From Microlunatus soli (lineage in GTDB: Bacteria; Actinomycetota; Actinomycetes; Propionibacteriales; Propionibacteriaceae), in the NCBI RefSeq assembly GCF_900105385.1, contig NZ_LT629772.1:2666001-2730000 (forward strand): a DNA stretch of 64,000 nt, read 5' to 3'. This document shows, in pieces, positions 25,476 through 32,354 of the stretch. A model generated the notes under the pieces. It ran no database searches, was not told the DNA's origin, and saw only the letters and a list, made by a program, of their open reading frames with translations. The translations under genes were made by a program, and so were the position numbers. The stretch's first letter is position 1; every line of letters starts with the position of its first letter.

Positions 25476-26123
25476 GTGGATCACGGGCAGCAACGGATGC
25501 AGCAGCTGGCGACGTCGGCGATCGCGGACGGACGGCCGTTGGCTTGGTATGACCAGTTGTACGCCGAGGCGGGTGAGGTCCCCTGGGACCACCGCGAGCC
25601 GACACCGTATCTGGTCGAATGGCTGGCCGAGCGCTTCCCGGGGGATCCGCCACGTGGCCGAGCGGTCGTCGTCGGGTGTGCCTTCGGCGATGACGCCGAG
25701 CTCGTTGCACGGCACGGCTTCACGACGACGGCGTTCGACATCTCCTCTTCAGCCATTCGCGCTGCACAGCGTCGACATCCCGACTCTCCGGTGCACTACT
25801 GTCGCGCTGACCTACTGGATCTCCCGGCCGATTGGGACCGGCATTTCGATCTTGTGATCGAGTGCACGACCCTGCAGTGTCTGCCGCCACAGCTGCACCG
25901 TGAGGCTGCCGGCGGCATTGCGTCCTTGTGCGCTCCTGGCGGGATGATCTTGGTGGTTGCCCGGGTTCCGACACCCGACGACCCGCCGGGGCCGCCGTGG
26001 TTGCTCACCGAGGACGAGGTACGCGATGTCGCCACCGACGGCGTCGATCTGATCAATCTCGCCCGCCTGCCGATGCGCGGCGGTGAGCGGTGGGTTGCCG
26101 AGCTCACCAGATCGACCGGGTAA
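25476..26123 (+). CDS. Class I SAM-dependent methyltransferase
   Basis: A 215-residue methyltransferase. Motif I is GRAVVVGCAFGDDAELVARH followed by the acidic end of strand 2 in TTAFDISSSAIRAA; motif post-I and IV appear as ADLLDLPADW and FDLVIECTTLQCLPP. The N-terminal PLAWYDQLYAEAG...PWDHREPTPYL is like the thiopurine S-methyltransferase/TPMT-like group, which methylates thiols or small acceptors, but the acceptor is unknown. The start is uncertain: GTG 25476 follows GGAGGG closely; TTG 25452 and ATG 25497 are alternatives. It converges on the hydrolase gene with a 19-nt gap. Confidence 0.8.
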   Translation: MDHGQQRMQQLATSAIADGRPLAWYDQLYAEAGEVPWDHREPTPYLVEWLAERFPGDPPRGRAVVVGCAFGDDAELVARHGFTTTAFDISSSAIRAAQRRHPDSPVHYCRADLLDLPADWDRHFDLVIECTTLQCLPPQLHREAAGGIASLCAPGGMILVVARVPTPDDPPGPPWLLTEDEVRDVATDGVDLINLARLPMRGGERWVAELTRSTG

Positions 26124-26142
26124 CAGGCAACGCCGCCGGGCG

Positions 26143-27063
26143 TCAGTGCTGCAGCAGATCACCACAGAACGAGCTGATCGCACGGTTGACCACGTCCGAT
26201 CGTTCCCACGGCAGGAAGTGTCCGGCACCCTTCATCCAGAAGGGACCCACCGCCTGCGGCAGGGCGATTGCGCACCGTTCTTCGACATGATCACCGATCG
26301 TCACCTGGTCGGCACCGATCAGCACGAGCGCTCGCTGTGCGACCGGCCGGTCCAGCATCTCCGGAGCCGATCGCGGCCTGGTCCCCATCACGATCTCGTA
26401 GTCGGCAAAGGACGTACGAAGTCGGTCGGCGTCGCCGTACGGTTCGGTCAGGAAGGCAAGATCATCTTCGTCGAACGCGTCCGGCGGGCACCAGAGCCGG
26501 TGCCCGTAGAACTCCGCGACGTAGCGCCGTCGCTGCTCCGGCGTAGCCAACTCCGCGATCAAGGAGTCCGCGTGACGTCCCTGCCGGCGTTGGTAGTCGT
26601 AGACGGCAGGCTTCGGCCGGCTCGGCGGGATACCCGCGGCAGCGAACACGTCCGGCAGGTCGGGCATCGAGTCGTCCAAGATCACCAATCGATCCACCCG
26701 ATCGGGATGCCGATTGGCCAGGTCGATCGCGATCATCGCTCCCAGGTCGTGGCCGGCTACGACGGCACGGTCCCAGCCGAGCTGCTCGAGCAGCCCGATC
26801 AGGTCGGTGTTGAAGGCGTTCAGATCGTAGAAGTCGTCCGGGGCGAAGTCCGATTCGCCGTAGCCGCGGAGGTCGGGTGCGACGACATCGAATCCCGCGT
26901 CGGCCAGCGGGACGAGATTGTGGGACCAGATCCGGCTGGTACAGGGGAAGCCGTGGATGAGGATCAACGGGACCCCGCCGACGCCACGGCGTCGCACGGC
27001 CAGCTGATGTCCCGGACTGACTTCGACCTTCGTGGTCGGGACGACTTCGACGGGTAGGGCCAT
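26143..27063 (-). CDS. Alpha/beta hydrolase (epoxide hydrolase/dehalogenase-like)
   Basis: A 306-residue alpha/beta-hydrolase. Oxyanion loop LILIHGFPCTSRIWSHNL, nucleophile elbow VVAGHDLGAMIAI with Asp as nucleophile, and the catalytic histidine in MKGAGHFLPWE. The Asp nucleophile and HGFP oxyanion hole are marks of epoxide hydrolases and haloacetate dehalogenases rather than esterases. The cap domain contains two tyrosines (VYDYQRRQG, RRYVAEFYGHR) as in epoxide hydrolases. ATG at 27063 chosen; the in-frame extension to 27171 is out of family. It lies 108 nt downstream of the SDR gene on the same strand and may share its TetR-controlled promoter. Confidence 0.85.
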   Translation of the reverse strand: MALPVEVVPTTKVEVSPGHQLAVRRRGVGGVPLILIHGFPCTSRIWSHNLVPLADAGFDVVAPDLRGYGESDFAPDDFYDLNAFNTDLIGLLEQLGWDRAVVAGHDLGAMIAIDLANRHPDRVDRLVILDDSMPDLPDVFAAAGIPPSRPKPAVYDYQRRQGRHADSLIAELATPEQRRRYVAEFYGHRLWCPPDAFDEDDLAFLTEPYGDADRLRTSFADYEIVMGTRPRSAPEMLDRPVAQRALVLIGADQVTIGDHVEERCAIALPQAVGPFWMKGAGHFLPWERSDVVNRAISSFCGDLLQH

Positions 27064-27171
27064 GTATGTGGTTCTACCGGATGAGCGGCTTGGGTGCATC
27101 GCGATTCGGTCAGCTCCGTTCGGGCGCGATCCTCGGCCTCGTACCGTTGAACCTGTTCGTGAGCCTGCCAA

Positions 27172-27912
27172 TCAGCCCTGCACCGTCGGGCGGATGGACA
27201 GTTCGCCGATCTCTACCTCCCAGGGCTGATCGACGGCGAATTCGACCGTCCGGGCGACGGCGTCGGGATCGAGCGCGAAGGTTTCCATGCCCTGCCCGAC
27301 CTGCGCCCGGATCTCAGGATCGGTCACCGAGTCGCCGAACTCGGTGCGTACGTAACCGGGCGAGATCGCCGTGGTCTTGATCGTTCCGTCGGTCGACTCC
27401 TGCCGCAAGCCCTCCAGCACGGTGCGCACCGCGTTCTTGGTGCCGGCGTAGACAGCCATGGTCGGGACGATCTTGATGCCCGCTGTCGAGACGATCGTGA
27501 CGAAATGGCCACGACCCTGCGTCCGAAAGACCGGCAGGGCCGCGTCGATCCCGTTCAGCACACCGCGCAGATTGACGTTGATCATCGCGTCCCAGTCCTG
27601 GGTGCGTCGTGATGCCATCGGTGAGATCGGACCGATGCCGGCGCTGCTGACCAGCACGTCGAGCCGCCCGAAGGACTCCACCGCTGTCCGGACCAGTCGG
27701 ACGACCGCGGCGGGATCGGTCACGTCGGTCGCCACGGCTTCCGCCCGCCCACCGGAGGCACGGATCTCGTCGACCAGGGCGTCCAGCCGGTCGGCTCGGC
27801 GAGCGCCCAGCACAACGGCAGCGCCCGCGCCGGCGAGCCGGCGGGCAGTGGCGGCACCGATCCCGCTGCTCGCCCCGGTGATCGCCACGACCTTGTCGTC
27901 GAGTGGTCCCAT
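27172..27912 (-). CDS. Short-chain dehydrogenase/reductase
   Basis: A 246-residue classical SDR. The cofactor motif is VAITGASSGIGAATARRLAG, followed by GARRADRLDAL, in which Arg residues after beta-2 favour NADP(H). SSAGIG is the NNAG-equivalent motif, NVNLRG the structural Asn, and the catalytic triad is Ser in VSTAG, Tyr and Lys in YAGTKNA. Related enzymes are YdfG-like serine/3-hydroxy acid dehydrogenases. ATG at 27912 with GAAGGA upstream. It diverges from a TetR gene, with two operator copies in the 85-nt gap, so expression is probably induced by a TetR ligand that may be its substrate. Confidence 0.9.
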   Translation of the reverse strand: MGPLDDKVVAITGASSGIGAATARRLAGAGAAVVLGARRADRLDALVDEIRASGGRAEAVATDVTDPAAVVRLVRTAVESFGRLDVLVSSAGIGPISPMASRRTQDWDAMINVNLRGVLNGIDAALPVFRTQGRGHFVTIVSTAGIKIVPTMAVYAGTKNAVRTVLEGLRQESTDGTIKTTAISPGYVRTEFGDSVTDPEIRAQVGQGMETFALDPDAVARTVEFAVDQPWEVEIGELSIRPTVQG

Positions 27913-27933
27913 GAATATCCTTCTTCCCGTAAC

Positions 27934-27973
27934 GGACACGTTGTCCACTTACATTTAACCGGACATGTTGTCC
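27934..27973. promoter_or_regulatory. Two TetR operators between SDR and TetR genes
   Basis: GGACACGTTGTCC (27934-27946) and GGACATGTTGTCC (27961-27973) share the palindromic form GGACA-N-GTTGTCC and lie 27 bp apart centre to centre. They lie on either side of ACATTTAA in the region between the two divergent genes and would let one repressor control both. Confidence 0.75.
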
Positions 27974-27997
27974 GCTTTCAAGGGAGGTTGGAGGCTT

Positions 27998-28543
27998 GTG
28001 CGCACCGACGCTGCTCGCAACCGAGCCGCGATCTTGGACGCCACTCGGGAGTTGATCGCCGAACCGGGCGAGCTCAAACTCAGCGCCGTCGCCAAGCGCG
28101 CCGGTATCGGACAGGGCACCCTGTATCGGCACTTCGCGACCCGGGACGAACTCGTCGGCGCGCTGTATGAGCAGGAGATCGACGAACTCGTCGAGCGGGC
28201 GCATCTGCTGCTTGAGCAGCACTCGCCACTGGAGGCGCTCGAGCGCTGGTTCGATCAGCTCGCCGGCTATGCCCGGGTCAAGGGTGGGGTGATCAACGCC
28301 GTCGAATCCTCAGTGTGGGCCGACATCTCCGCCCACACCCACACCAAGCTCGGCCGGGCGCTGAACGAGCTGCTGAGTGCCGGCGCTGCCGCGGGCGTGC
28401 TGCGGACCGACCTGGATCCGCGGGACGTGATCTTGCTGTCCTGGTTCCTGGCTCACGTCCAGCCGGAAGAATGGGACGACCGGGTCCCCAGGCTGCTGGA
28501 CGTACTCCTGCAGGGCATGCAGAGCACCGGCATCCGATCCTGA
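27998..28543 (+). CDS. TetR-family regulator divergent from the SDR gene
   Basis: A 181-residue TetR regulator. The helix-turn-helix is LSAVAKRAGIGQGTLYRHFA with TRDELVGALYEQEI (about residues 25-60), close to the TetR_N/SCO4008-like groups that control short-chain dehydrogenases. The C-terminal part is helical (ERWFDQLAGYARVKGGVINA). GTG at 27998 with GGGAGG and GGAG upstream is preferred; the longer frame beginning at 27965 would start inside the operator. It ends 9 nt before the convergent immunity-like gene, marking the edge of the toxin island. Confidence 0.87.
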   Translation: MRTDAARNRAAILDATRELIAEPGELKLSAVAKRAGIGQGTLYRHFATRDELVGALYEQEIDELVERAHLLLEQHSPLEALERWFDQLAGYARVKGGVINAVESSVWADISAHTHTKLGRALNELLSAGAAAGVLRTDLDPRDVILLSWFLAHVQPEEWDDRVPRLLDVLLQGMQSTGIRS

Positions 28544-28552
28544 TCACCTGCG

Positions 28553-28903
28553 TCAGCCCGGCTGCTCGCTTGGCTCATGATCATCGACCTGTTGATCACC
28601 GAACTCACCGGTTGCCACCAATTTGTTGCCCTCGTACAGCCGCACAATCCGCAGTCGACAGAACTCCTGCTCCATCCACGGGAACAACAGCCTGATCCGC
28701 ACATCGACCTGCACTCCAGCGGGGAGGTCACCCGATCCGATTGCTTCCACGATGCACGAGGTGAAGGAGTCGTCCAGGGCGAGCTGCGGTCGCACCCCGG
28801 ACCTCGCCGGCGTGATCCGGCCGCCCTCTTCGGGTGTCAGGAAGCGGATCGTTGCCGGACGGGCAGCCGGGTGATCGCCGCTGAGATCGGTTTCAGCGTT
28901 CAT
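28553..28903 (-). CDS. Small protein with EF-Tu C-terminal-like beta-barrel pattern
   Basis: A 116-residue protein. The segment ATIRFLTPEEGGRITPARSG followed by RPQLALDD has the spacing of the EF-Tu domain III barrel (A-x-I-x-F-L-T-x-E-E-G-G-R). VQVDVRIRLLFPW and VRLYEGNKLVATGEF are further strands. It begins 2 nt after the stop of the preceding gene (28906-29319), so the two are co-translated. Small proteins with this barrel are often found next to polymorphic-toxin immunity genes; that link is from general knowledge and is not proven here. It is the last gene of the RHS-linked run on the minus strand. Confidence 0.6.
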   Translation of the reverse strand: MNAETDLSGDHPAARPATIRFLTPEEGGRITPARSGVRPQLALDDSFTSCIVEAIGSGDLPAGVQVDVRIRLLFPWMEQEFCRLRIVRLYEGNKLVATGEFGDQQVDDHEPSEQPG

Positions 28904-28905
28904 GA

Positions 28906-29319
28906 TCAGGGTCCGTCTCTTGCCGGCTCAATGCCGTGGAGCCGTCGGAGGTCGTCGGCGAACTCGCCGCTCGCGGTGCGCGGCACACATCGCTGCCACC
29001 ACGGCGATCCGGCCGGCGCCATCGCGACGTCGGTACGGCAGGCGGCGAGGAACTGCGCATCAAGTGAACGAACCGCCTCGAGCAGCAGATCAAAGCGTTC
29101 GTAACGCGCGAGCTCGGGATCGTCCAGGACGATCTGCAGGGCGTCACGGACAGCGCGGTCATTGGTGTACTCGTAGATCGTCTCGTCGTAGTCCTCGGTG
29201 CACAGCCCGACGAACTCCGCCCAGCGGTCAACGAGTTGAAACGGCGAATCGACGGCCCGCCAGCCGCTGGACCGCGCAAGTTCCCGGTAACGCCGGAGGA
29301 ATTCGATCGAGTCAGTCAT
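28906..29319 (-). CDS. Putative immunity protein of the RHS island (YEYxND family)
   Basis: A 137-residue acidic protein. The core reads PFQLVDRWAEFVGLCTEDYD, then TIYEYTNDRAVRDALQIVLD and ERFDLLLEAVRSLDAQFL, with a late GSPWWQRCVP. The same core (RLIDRWDALVSEVESGYDST, NYEYENDLAVRNLL) is seen in the broken gene at 31694-32131, so these are paralogues. Small acidic helical proteins repeated downstream of an RHS toxin are usual for immunity proteins that bind the toxin tip. ATG at 29319; longer in-frame starts to 29382 look non-coding. Followed directly by the EF-Tu-barrel-like gene. Confidence 0.6.
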   Translation of the reverse strand: MTDSIEFLRRYRELARSSGWRAVDSPFQLVDRWAEFVGLCTEDYDETIYEYTNDRAVRDALQIVLDDPELARYERFDLLLEAVRSLDAQFLAACRTDVAMAPAGSPWWQRCVPRTASGEFADDLRRLHGIEPARDGP

Positions 29320-29415
29320 GACGTCACTACCGCTATCAGTGCGACTATTCGGTGGCCGCGGTTCACCGCCCCACCATCTCACGGCTGCACGGCACTCGAC
29401 GGCGAACGAGCCGTG

Positions 29416-29574
29416 TTACTCGCTGGTGAACAGTGCATCCGTGCGGAGAGACGGACACGGACCCAGCTGGGCTCCATCATCCAACTCGTCCGCCAGTTCG
29501 TCTGCATAGGACTGTTCGCCGAGCCTCAGCAACCGCAGCCGAGCAAGCAAGCTGGGGTCCTCACGCATTCTCAT
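29416..29574 (-). CDS. Small protein, 52 residues, in the RHS-linked run
   Basis: Reads MRMREDPSLLARLRLLRLGE, QSYADELADELDDGAQLGPC and ends DALFTSE before TAA. The amphipathic helical pattern LLARLRLLRLGEQSYADELA looks like genuine coding sequence rather than chance. It begins 31 nt after the stop of the 29605 gene and ends 97 nt before the next. No family is recognised. The ribosome site is weak (GGGGCGG 11 nt upstream); ATG 29568 is an alternative. Could be a small stand-alone member of the immunity run or the relic of a longer one. Confidence 0.4.
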   Translation of the reverse strand: MRMREDPSLLARLRLLRLGEQSYADELADELDDGAQLGPCPSLRTDALFTSE

Positions 29575-29604
29575 GATCAAATCGCCGCCCCTGTGCCGGT
29601 CGAT

Positions 29605-30204
29605 TCAGAGGTCGGGATGACGATCGGTCCAGTACACGATCGCTTCGCCCAGGGCATCCGACTCGTCCTCGCCGAACACGCGCTCGACCGCACTGTTGAT
29701 CACGCTCCGCGCCTCCGCCAGCCGCAGTGTTGCACCGTCCTCAGAGAAGTAGCCGTCGAGGTACAAGCGATCCGGGTCCTCGCCACCCGCCTGGCGGCTG
29801 CCGATGCGGTCGAGGGAGACGACGACCTCGTTGAGCGCCCGAAAGATGGTTATCGCCTCGCTCTCGCCGAGTTCCACAGTCCTGCCGGTCCCCAGCTGCT
29901 TCTGGTCATGGGCGTCTTTGATCGCCGAAGCTCCCAGGTGTTGGGCCGCGTCGGTGGAGTCCTCGAGAGACACCTCGACCCCAGACCAGCTGACGTCGAT
30001 CTGTCCCCAATCACCCTCCAATCGGGCGGCACGCTCATCCCACTCGAAGGTGTCGATGTTGCCGTAGTCCTGCTCGCCCGAAGCGTCCACGGCGGGACGG
30101 ACGTCGGCCGCCGACCACTGCAGACGGCTGACGCCGGTGAACGAGAGCTCGCCGCGGCGATAGCAGTGTTGTTCGCCCGTCGGCGCGCGACACCTCCACC
30201 TCAT
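29605..30204 (-). CDS. Two-part hypothetical protein, probable immunity-type gene(s)
   Basis: The open frame holds two blocks that look like separate small proteins. Block 1: LSFTGVSRLQWSAADVRPAV, DASGEQDYGNIDTFEWDERA and LEGDWGQIDVSW, a beta-rich domain. Block 2: TVELGESEAITIFRALNEVV, SLDRIG and YLDGYFSEDGATLRLAEARS, a helical domain ending HPDL. In other genomes such blocks tend to be separate neighbouring genes, so this may be a fusion or a gene pair joined by a lost stop. The true start is unclear: block 1 begins inside the frame of the DUF4926-like gene and no good ATG/GTG with a ribosome site is present; 30204 is the nearest in-frame ATG. Confidence 0.45.
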   Translation of the reverse strand: MRWRCRAPTGEQHCYRRGELSFTGVSRLQWSAADVRPAVDASGEQDYGNIDTFEWDERAARLEGDWGQIDVSWSGVEVSLEDSTDAAQHLGASAIKDAHDQKQLGTGRTVELGESEAITIFRALNEVVVSLDRIGSRQAGGEDPDRLYLDGYFSEDGATLRLAEARSVINSAVERVFGEDESDALGEAIVYWTDRHPDL

Positions 30205-30358
30205 AGGCGAGACCCAGGGTCGCGCGGTGGACTTCGACCACGACCGCCCGAGATCCCGCGGGGACTCCCGCCTCCGGGATGCCCTCCGGCAGGACAACGA
30301 CGTCGAACGGTTGGAATAACTCGGCCCCGCTGACAGTGCGTCGCCCTGGTTCCCTCAC
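30035..30358 (-). CDS. DUF4926-like small protein with apparent out-of-frame tail
   Basis: The first ~70 residues read ELFQPFDVVVLPEGIPEAGV, AGSRAVVVEVHRATLGLAYE and VEVSRADGRTTL. This is the DUF4926 pattern (F-D-V-V-x-L, pro-rich turn, G-x-V-V-E-V, A-Y-E-V-E-x-x-D-G-R-T), a family often placed as immunity or accessory protein in toxin loci. The remaining ~37 residues are Arg-rich and overlap the well-formed block 1 of the next gene in another frame, so they look out of frame; a small frameshift or lost stop near 30150 is likely. GTG at 30358 with GGAG about 12 nt upstream. Confidence 0.5.
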   Translation of the reverse strand: MREPGRRTVSGAELFQPFDVVVLPEGIPEAGVPAGSRAVVVEVHRATLGLAYEVEVSRADGRTTLLSPRRALVHRRQPSAVVGGRRPSRRGRFGRAGLRQHRHLRVG

Positions 30359-30414
30359 ATTCTCGTCCAGCTCCTACGTGCCATTTCGCCCTCGACGGCT
30401 CGCGAACGGCGCAC

Positions 30415-30691
30415 TCACGGAACGAACGACGCCCCGACAACCTCGAACTCGGAAGTCCAGCTGGCCAACCCGTCGTGCATCTCCCACTCACTAGCTGAGG
30501 TGAAGTCCGGCGGAGGTTCGTCACCACCAGGGACGTTGCCCACGTAGAACTCCGCGCCGTTGCCCTCGACCGAGAGATCTCGCCCGCTGCCTACTCGCGA
30601 CCGGCGGATTCAGACCCCGACTACACCCTCGATTGTGAAGAGCCAGATAACCACGCCCTCGCTGCCCTTCGGGTCGACCAATGCGTCACCA
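30415..30691 (-). pseudogene. Orphan fragment of an RHS Hint domain plus C-terminal tail
   Basis: Starting at the stop of the 30694 gene, the minus strand reads GDALVDPKGS and, after a few codons, TIEGV. The intact RHS protein reads GDRLVDPKGS...FNVEGL at the end of its Hint domain, and the DNA itself matches (GGTCGACCCGAAGGG in both). An internal piece is missing and a TGA follows at about 30612. In a nearby frame the sequence continues SRVGSGRDLSVEGNGAEFYV and ASEWEMHDGLASWTSEFEVV before TGA at 30415, a well-formed C-terminus without a start. This is most simply the scar of an earlier toxin-tip cassette. Confidence 0.6.
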
Positions 30692-30693
30692 CA

Positions 30694-30924
30694 TCAATCG
30701 AGAACACCCGAATTTCGAATCGCCTCAACCAGTTCATGATGGTTGAGATATGGGGCGCCGGCCAGGGGCTGGTATAGCGCCAAGGCCTCCAGCAGGTCGT
30801 CCAACTCTTCGGAACTCGGGTGGTTGCTGTGGATGCTTCGTTCCAGGTCAGCGGCGGCGTTGGTCGAGTCATCCCCGCCAACGACACGTCGAGCCGCCGC
30901 CACGACCTCAGCTTGGTACCTCAT
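30694..30924 (-). CDS. Small helical protein, putative immunity-run member
   Basis: A 76-residue acidic helical protein: MRYQAEVVAAARRVVGGDDS, LERSIHSNHPSSEELDDLLE, ALALYQPLAGAPYLNHHELV, ending SGVLD. The ATG at 30924 overlaps the stop of the 30921 gene by 4 nt (ATGA), so it is translated together with that gene. The order helical protein after a beta-type protein is repeated in this run. No named family recognised. It is followed directly by the Hint fragment. Base composition is somewhat AT-richer than in the flanking chromosome-type genes. Confidence 0.55.
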   Translation of the reverse strand: MRYQAEVVAAARRVVGGDDSTNAAADLERSIHSNHPSSEELDDLLEALALYQPLAGAPYLNHHELVEAIRNSGVLD

Positions 30925-31246
30925 GGGATCATCACTGTAACGATGTATTCGGAGCCTGTGCCCGAGACCGCAACAAAGTCTCTTCCCTGGAGGGTCGGAT
31001 CGTATATGTCCTCGTCGATGTCAACTCTCACGACCGAACTGCCGACGAGGTCACCCGCCGCCGCAGTAGTCGACCCCAACGGAGATTCCCAGGTAGAAAT
31101 CAGCGATCCATCCTGTCGCCGAAGCTCCCAATTGCAGTTGACGCTGATATTCCAATTTTCTCCGGTAAGGTTCAAGAACTGTTCGGTCGCAACGATCTGT
31201 CCACTCGAAGTGGCAGCAGGCTGGTGATTTCGTGCTTGCTGCTCAT
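30921..31246 (-). pseudogene. Immunity-type beta protein gene with apparent -1 frameshift
   Basis: The best start is ATG 31246 with GGAG 5 nt upstream; that frame reads MSSKHEITSLLPLRVDR and then stops at a TGA 7 codons later. In the -1 frame the sequence continues IVATEQFLNLTGENW, NCNWELRRQDGSLISTWESP and LVGSSVVRVDIDEDIYDPTL to a stop at 30921. Joining them after VDR gives one smooth protein of about 107 residues (beta-rich, a small family with N-W-x-x-x-x-C-x-W-x-L core). The only start in the second frame is a TTG (31175) without ribosome site. Either one base is missing in the genome or assembly, or the gene uses frameshifting. Confidence 0.6.
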
Positions 31247-31358
31247 TATGGCTCCAGTTCCACGTGCGTCCGGTCTCGCCACGCCCGTGAACGCGTCGAC
31301 CGGATGTCCGTCAGCACGTCACGCGCATACGCACTTGCAACCAGGGCTACACGGACGA

Positions 31359-31697
31359 TCACGGGCCGCGATGCTCAGGAGGTGCGATGAAGATCCACGC
31401 GATGCCATCGTGCGGACTGATGTTCGGTTGACTTACGTGCTTGCGAGTCACGGCCACGTTGACGTGTGGGCCGATCAGCGTCTCTAGATCATCGACGATC
31501 TCATCGATGCTATCGCGATCATCCGGCACGATCTCCGAGAGCTGAAACTGCAACTCGATCTCGGATTCGTCAATGGAGACGCCGTATGCGACAACATGTC
31601 GAGGAAGCTCTCCGAGGGCAGCCTGCACACACTGCGCGACGACATAGTTTCGCCATAGGGGCGCGTCAGCCAGGTCGGTTGGCGATGGCCAACTCAT
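31359..31697 (-). CDS. Immunity-type protein (WRNYVVAQxVQAxLG family)
   Basis: A 112-residue acidic protein: LWRNYVVAQCVQAALGELPR, HVVAYGVSIDESEIELQFQL, DSIDEIVDDLETLIGPHVNV, and SPHDGIAWIFIA at the end. This is a recognisable small family that occurs in RHS/T7SS toxin loci: one helix, a two-strand meander with VxLxFQL, and a long acidic helix. ATG at 31697 overlaps a TGA of the upstream broken gene in the ATGA manner, so coupling is expected. The frame also continues upstream without a stop into part of that broken gene, which makes the apparent longer protein misleading. No enzymatic motif. Confidence 0.6.
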   Translation of the reverse strand: MSWPSPTDLADAPLWRNYVVAQCVQAALGELPRHVVAYGVSIDESEIELQFQLSEIVPDDRDSIDEIVDDLETLIGPHVNVAVTRKHVSQPNISPHDGIAWIFIAPPEHRGP

Positions 31698-32131
31698 GGT
31701 CGTATCCACATAGGTCCTCCGACTGATCCTAGCCGAGGGCGCATACTCTCGAGGTCGCTCGTGACCCAACTGCGAGTCGGTGATCACCGCAGCAAGCAGG
31801 TTACGCACAGCGAGATCATTCTCGTACTCGTAGTTTGTCGAGTCGTAGCCACTTTCTACCTCGGACACGAGCGCGTCCCACCGATCGATCAGGCGGCTTG
31901 GCCACTCCGGCGCAGAGCCGCCCGCGTCAGCGACGACCTCAGTGAACTTGTCGAGAAATGCATCGCCCGTCAGAATTGCCTCCCGAAGTACGTGACCAGG
32001 TCAACACCGGCCGTCGCGTTGGATCCGGCGAGCGCCTGTGCGGCGTTGAGCGGCCACGGAGAACGCCGGGGAAGCGCAAACTTTGGATCATTCGCTCGCG
32101 TTAGCCGTTTCGATTGCATCCAGCCACGCAT
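31694..32131 (-). pseudogene. Immunity-type gene broken by two frameshifts
   Basis: Frame A, with ATGs at 32131 and 32119, reads FALPRRSPWPLNAAQALAGS and VDLVTYFGRQF then TGA (31970). A -1 shift at that point gives frame B: LTGDAFLDKFTEVVADAGGS, RLIDRWDALVSEVESGYDST and YEYENDLAVRNLLAAV. Near 31760 the frame returns to A, which ends in TGA at 31694 inside the ATGA of the next gene. The joined product has a DUF6308-like start (YFGRQFLTGDAFLDKF) and then the same core as the protein at 28906-29319. Two compensating shifts in one gene point to decay or sequencing error. Confidence 0.6.
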
Positions 32132-32354
32132 GGAAATCGTCTTCTCCGTGCAGGTAGGCGCTGGGACTCACTTTGAGATCGGCCCCAGCCAACTCTTTGA
32201 GCGCCTCCCATACGACGGAGTCCTCAATGCTCGGATCGTCTGCTGTCACCCACGGGTTAGCCCAATCAGCTACTTCTTCTCGCGACATCCGCCCTGATAG
32301 CAGGGCCAACAGCCGTTCACGCACAGAGTCTCGGTCCGGCACAGATCTCACCAT
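32088..32354 (-). CDS. Cognate immunity protein candidate for the RHS toxin
   Basis: An 88-residue acidic protein: VRERLLALLSGRMSREEVAD, WANPWVTADDPSIEDSVVWE, LKELAGADLKVSPSAYLHGE and DDFHAWLDAIE. Its ATG at 32354 overlaps the stop of the RHS gene by 7 nt, the closest possible linkage, which is how immunity genes are placed so that toxin and antidote are made together. It is intact, unlike the next genes downstream. Net negative charge and small size also fit a protein that caps a basic toxin tip. The inhibitory role is inferred from position and is not shown by any active-site motif. The family is common downstream of toxin genes in Actinobacteria. Confidence 0.65.
   Translation of the reverse strand: MVRSVPDRDSVRERLLALLSGRMSREEVADWANPWVTADDPSIEDSVVWEALKELAGADLKVSPSAYLHGEDDFHAWLDAIETANASE

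Noticed and set aside
30201-30527. Minus-strand frame spanning the DUF4926-like gene start
   Set aside because: Arg/Gly-rich, overlaps better supported frames on both sides.
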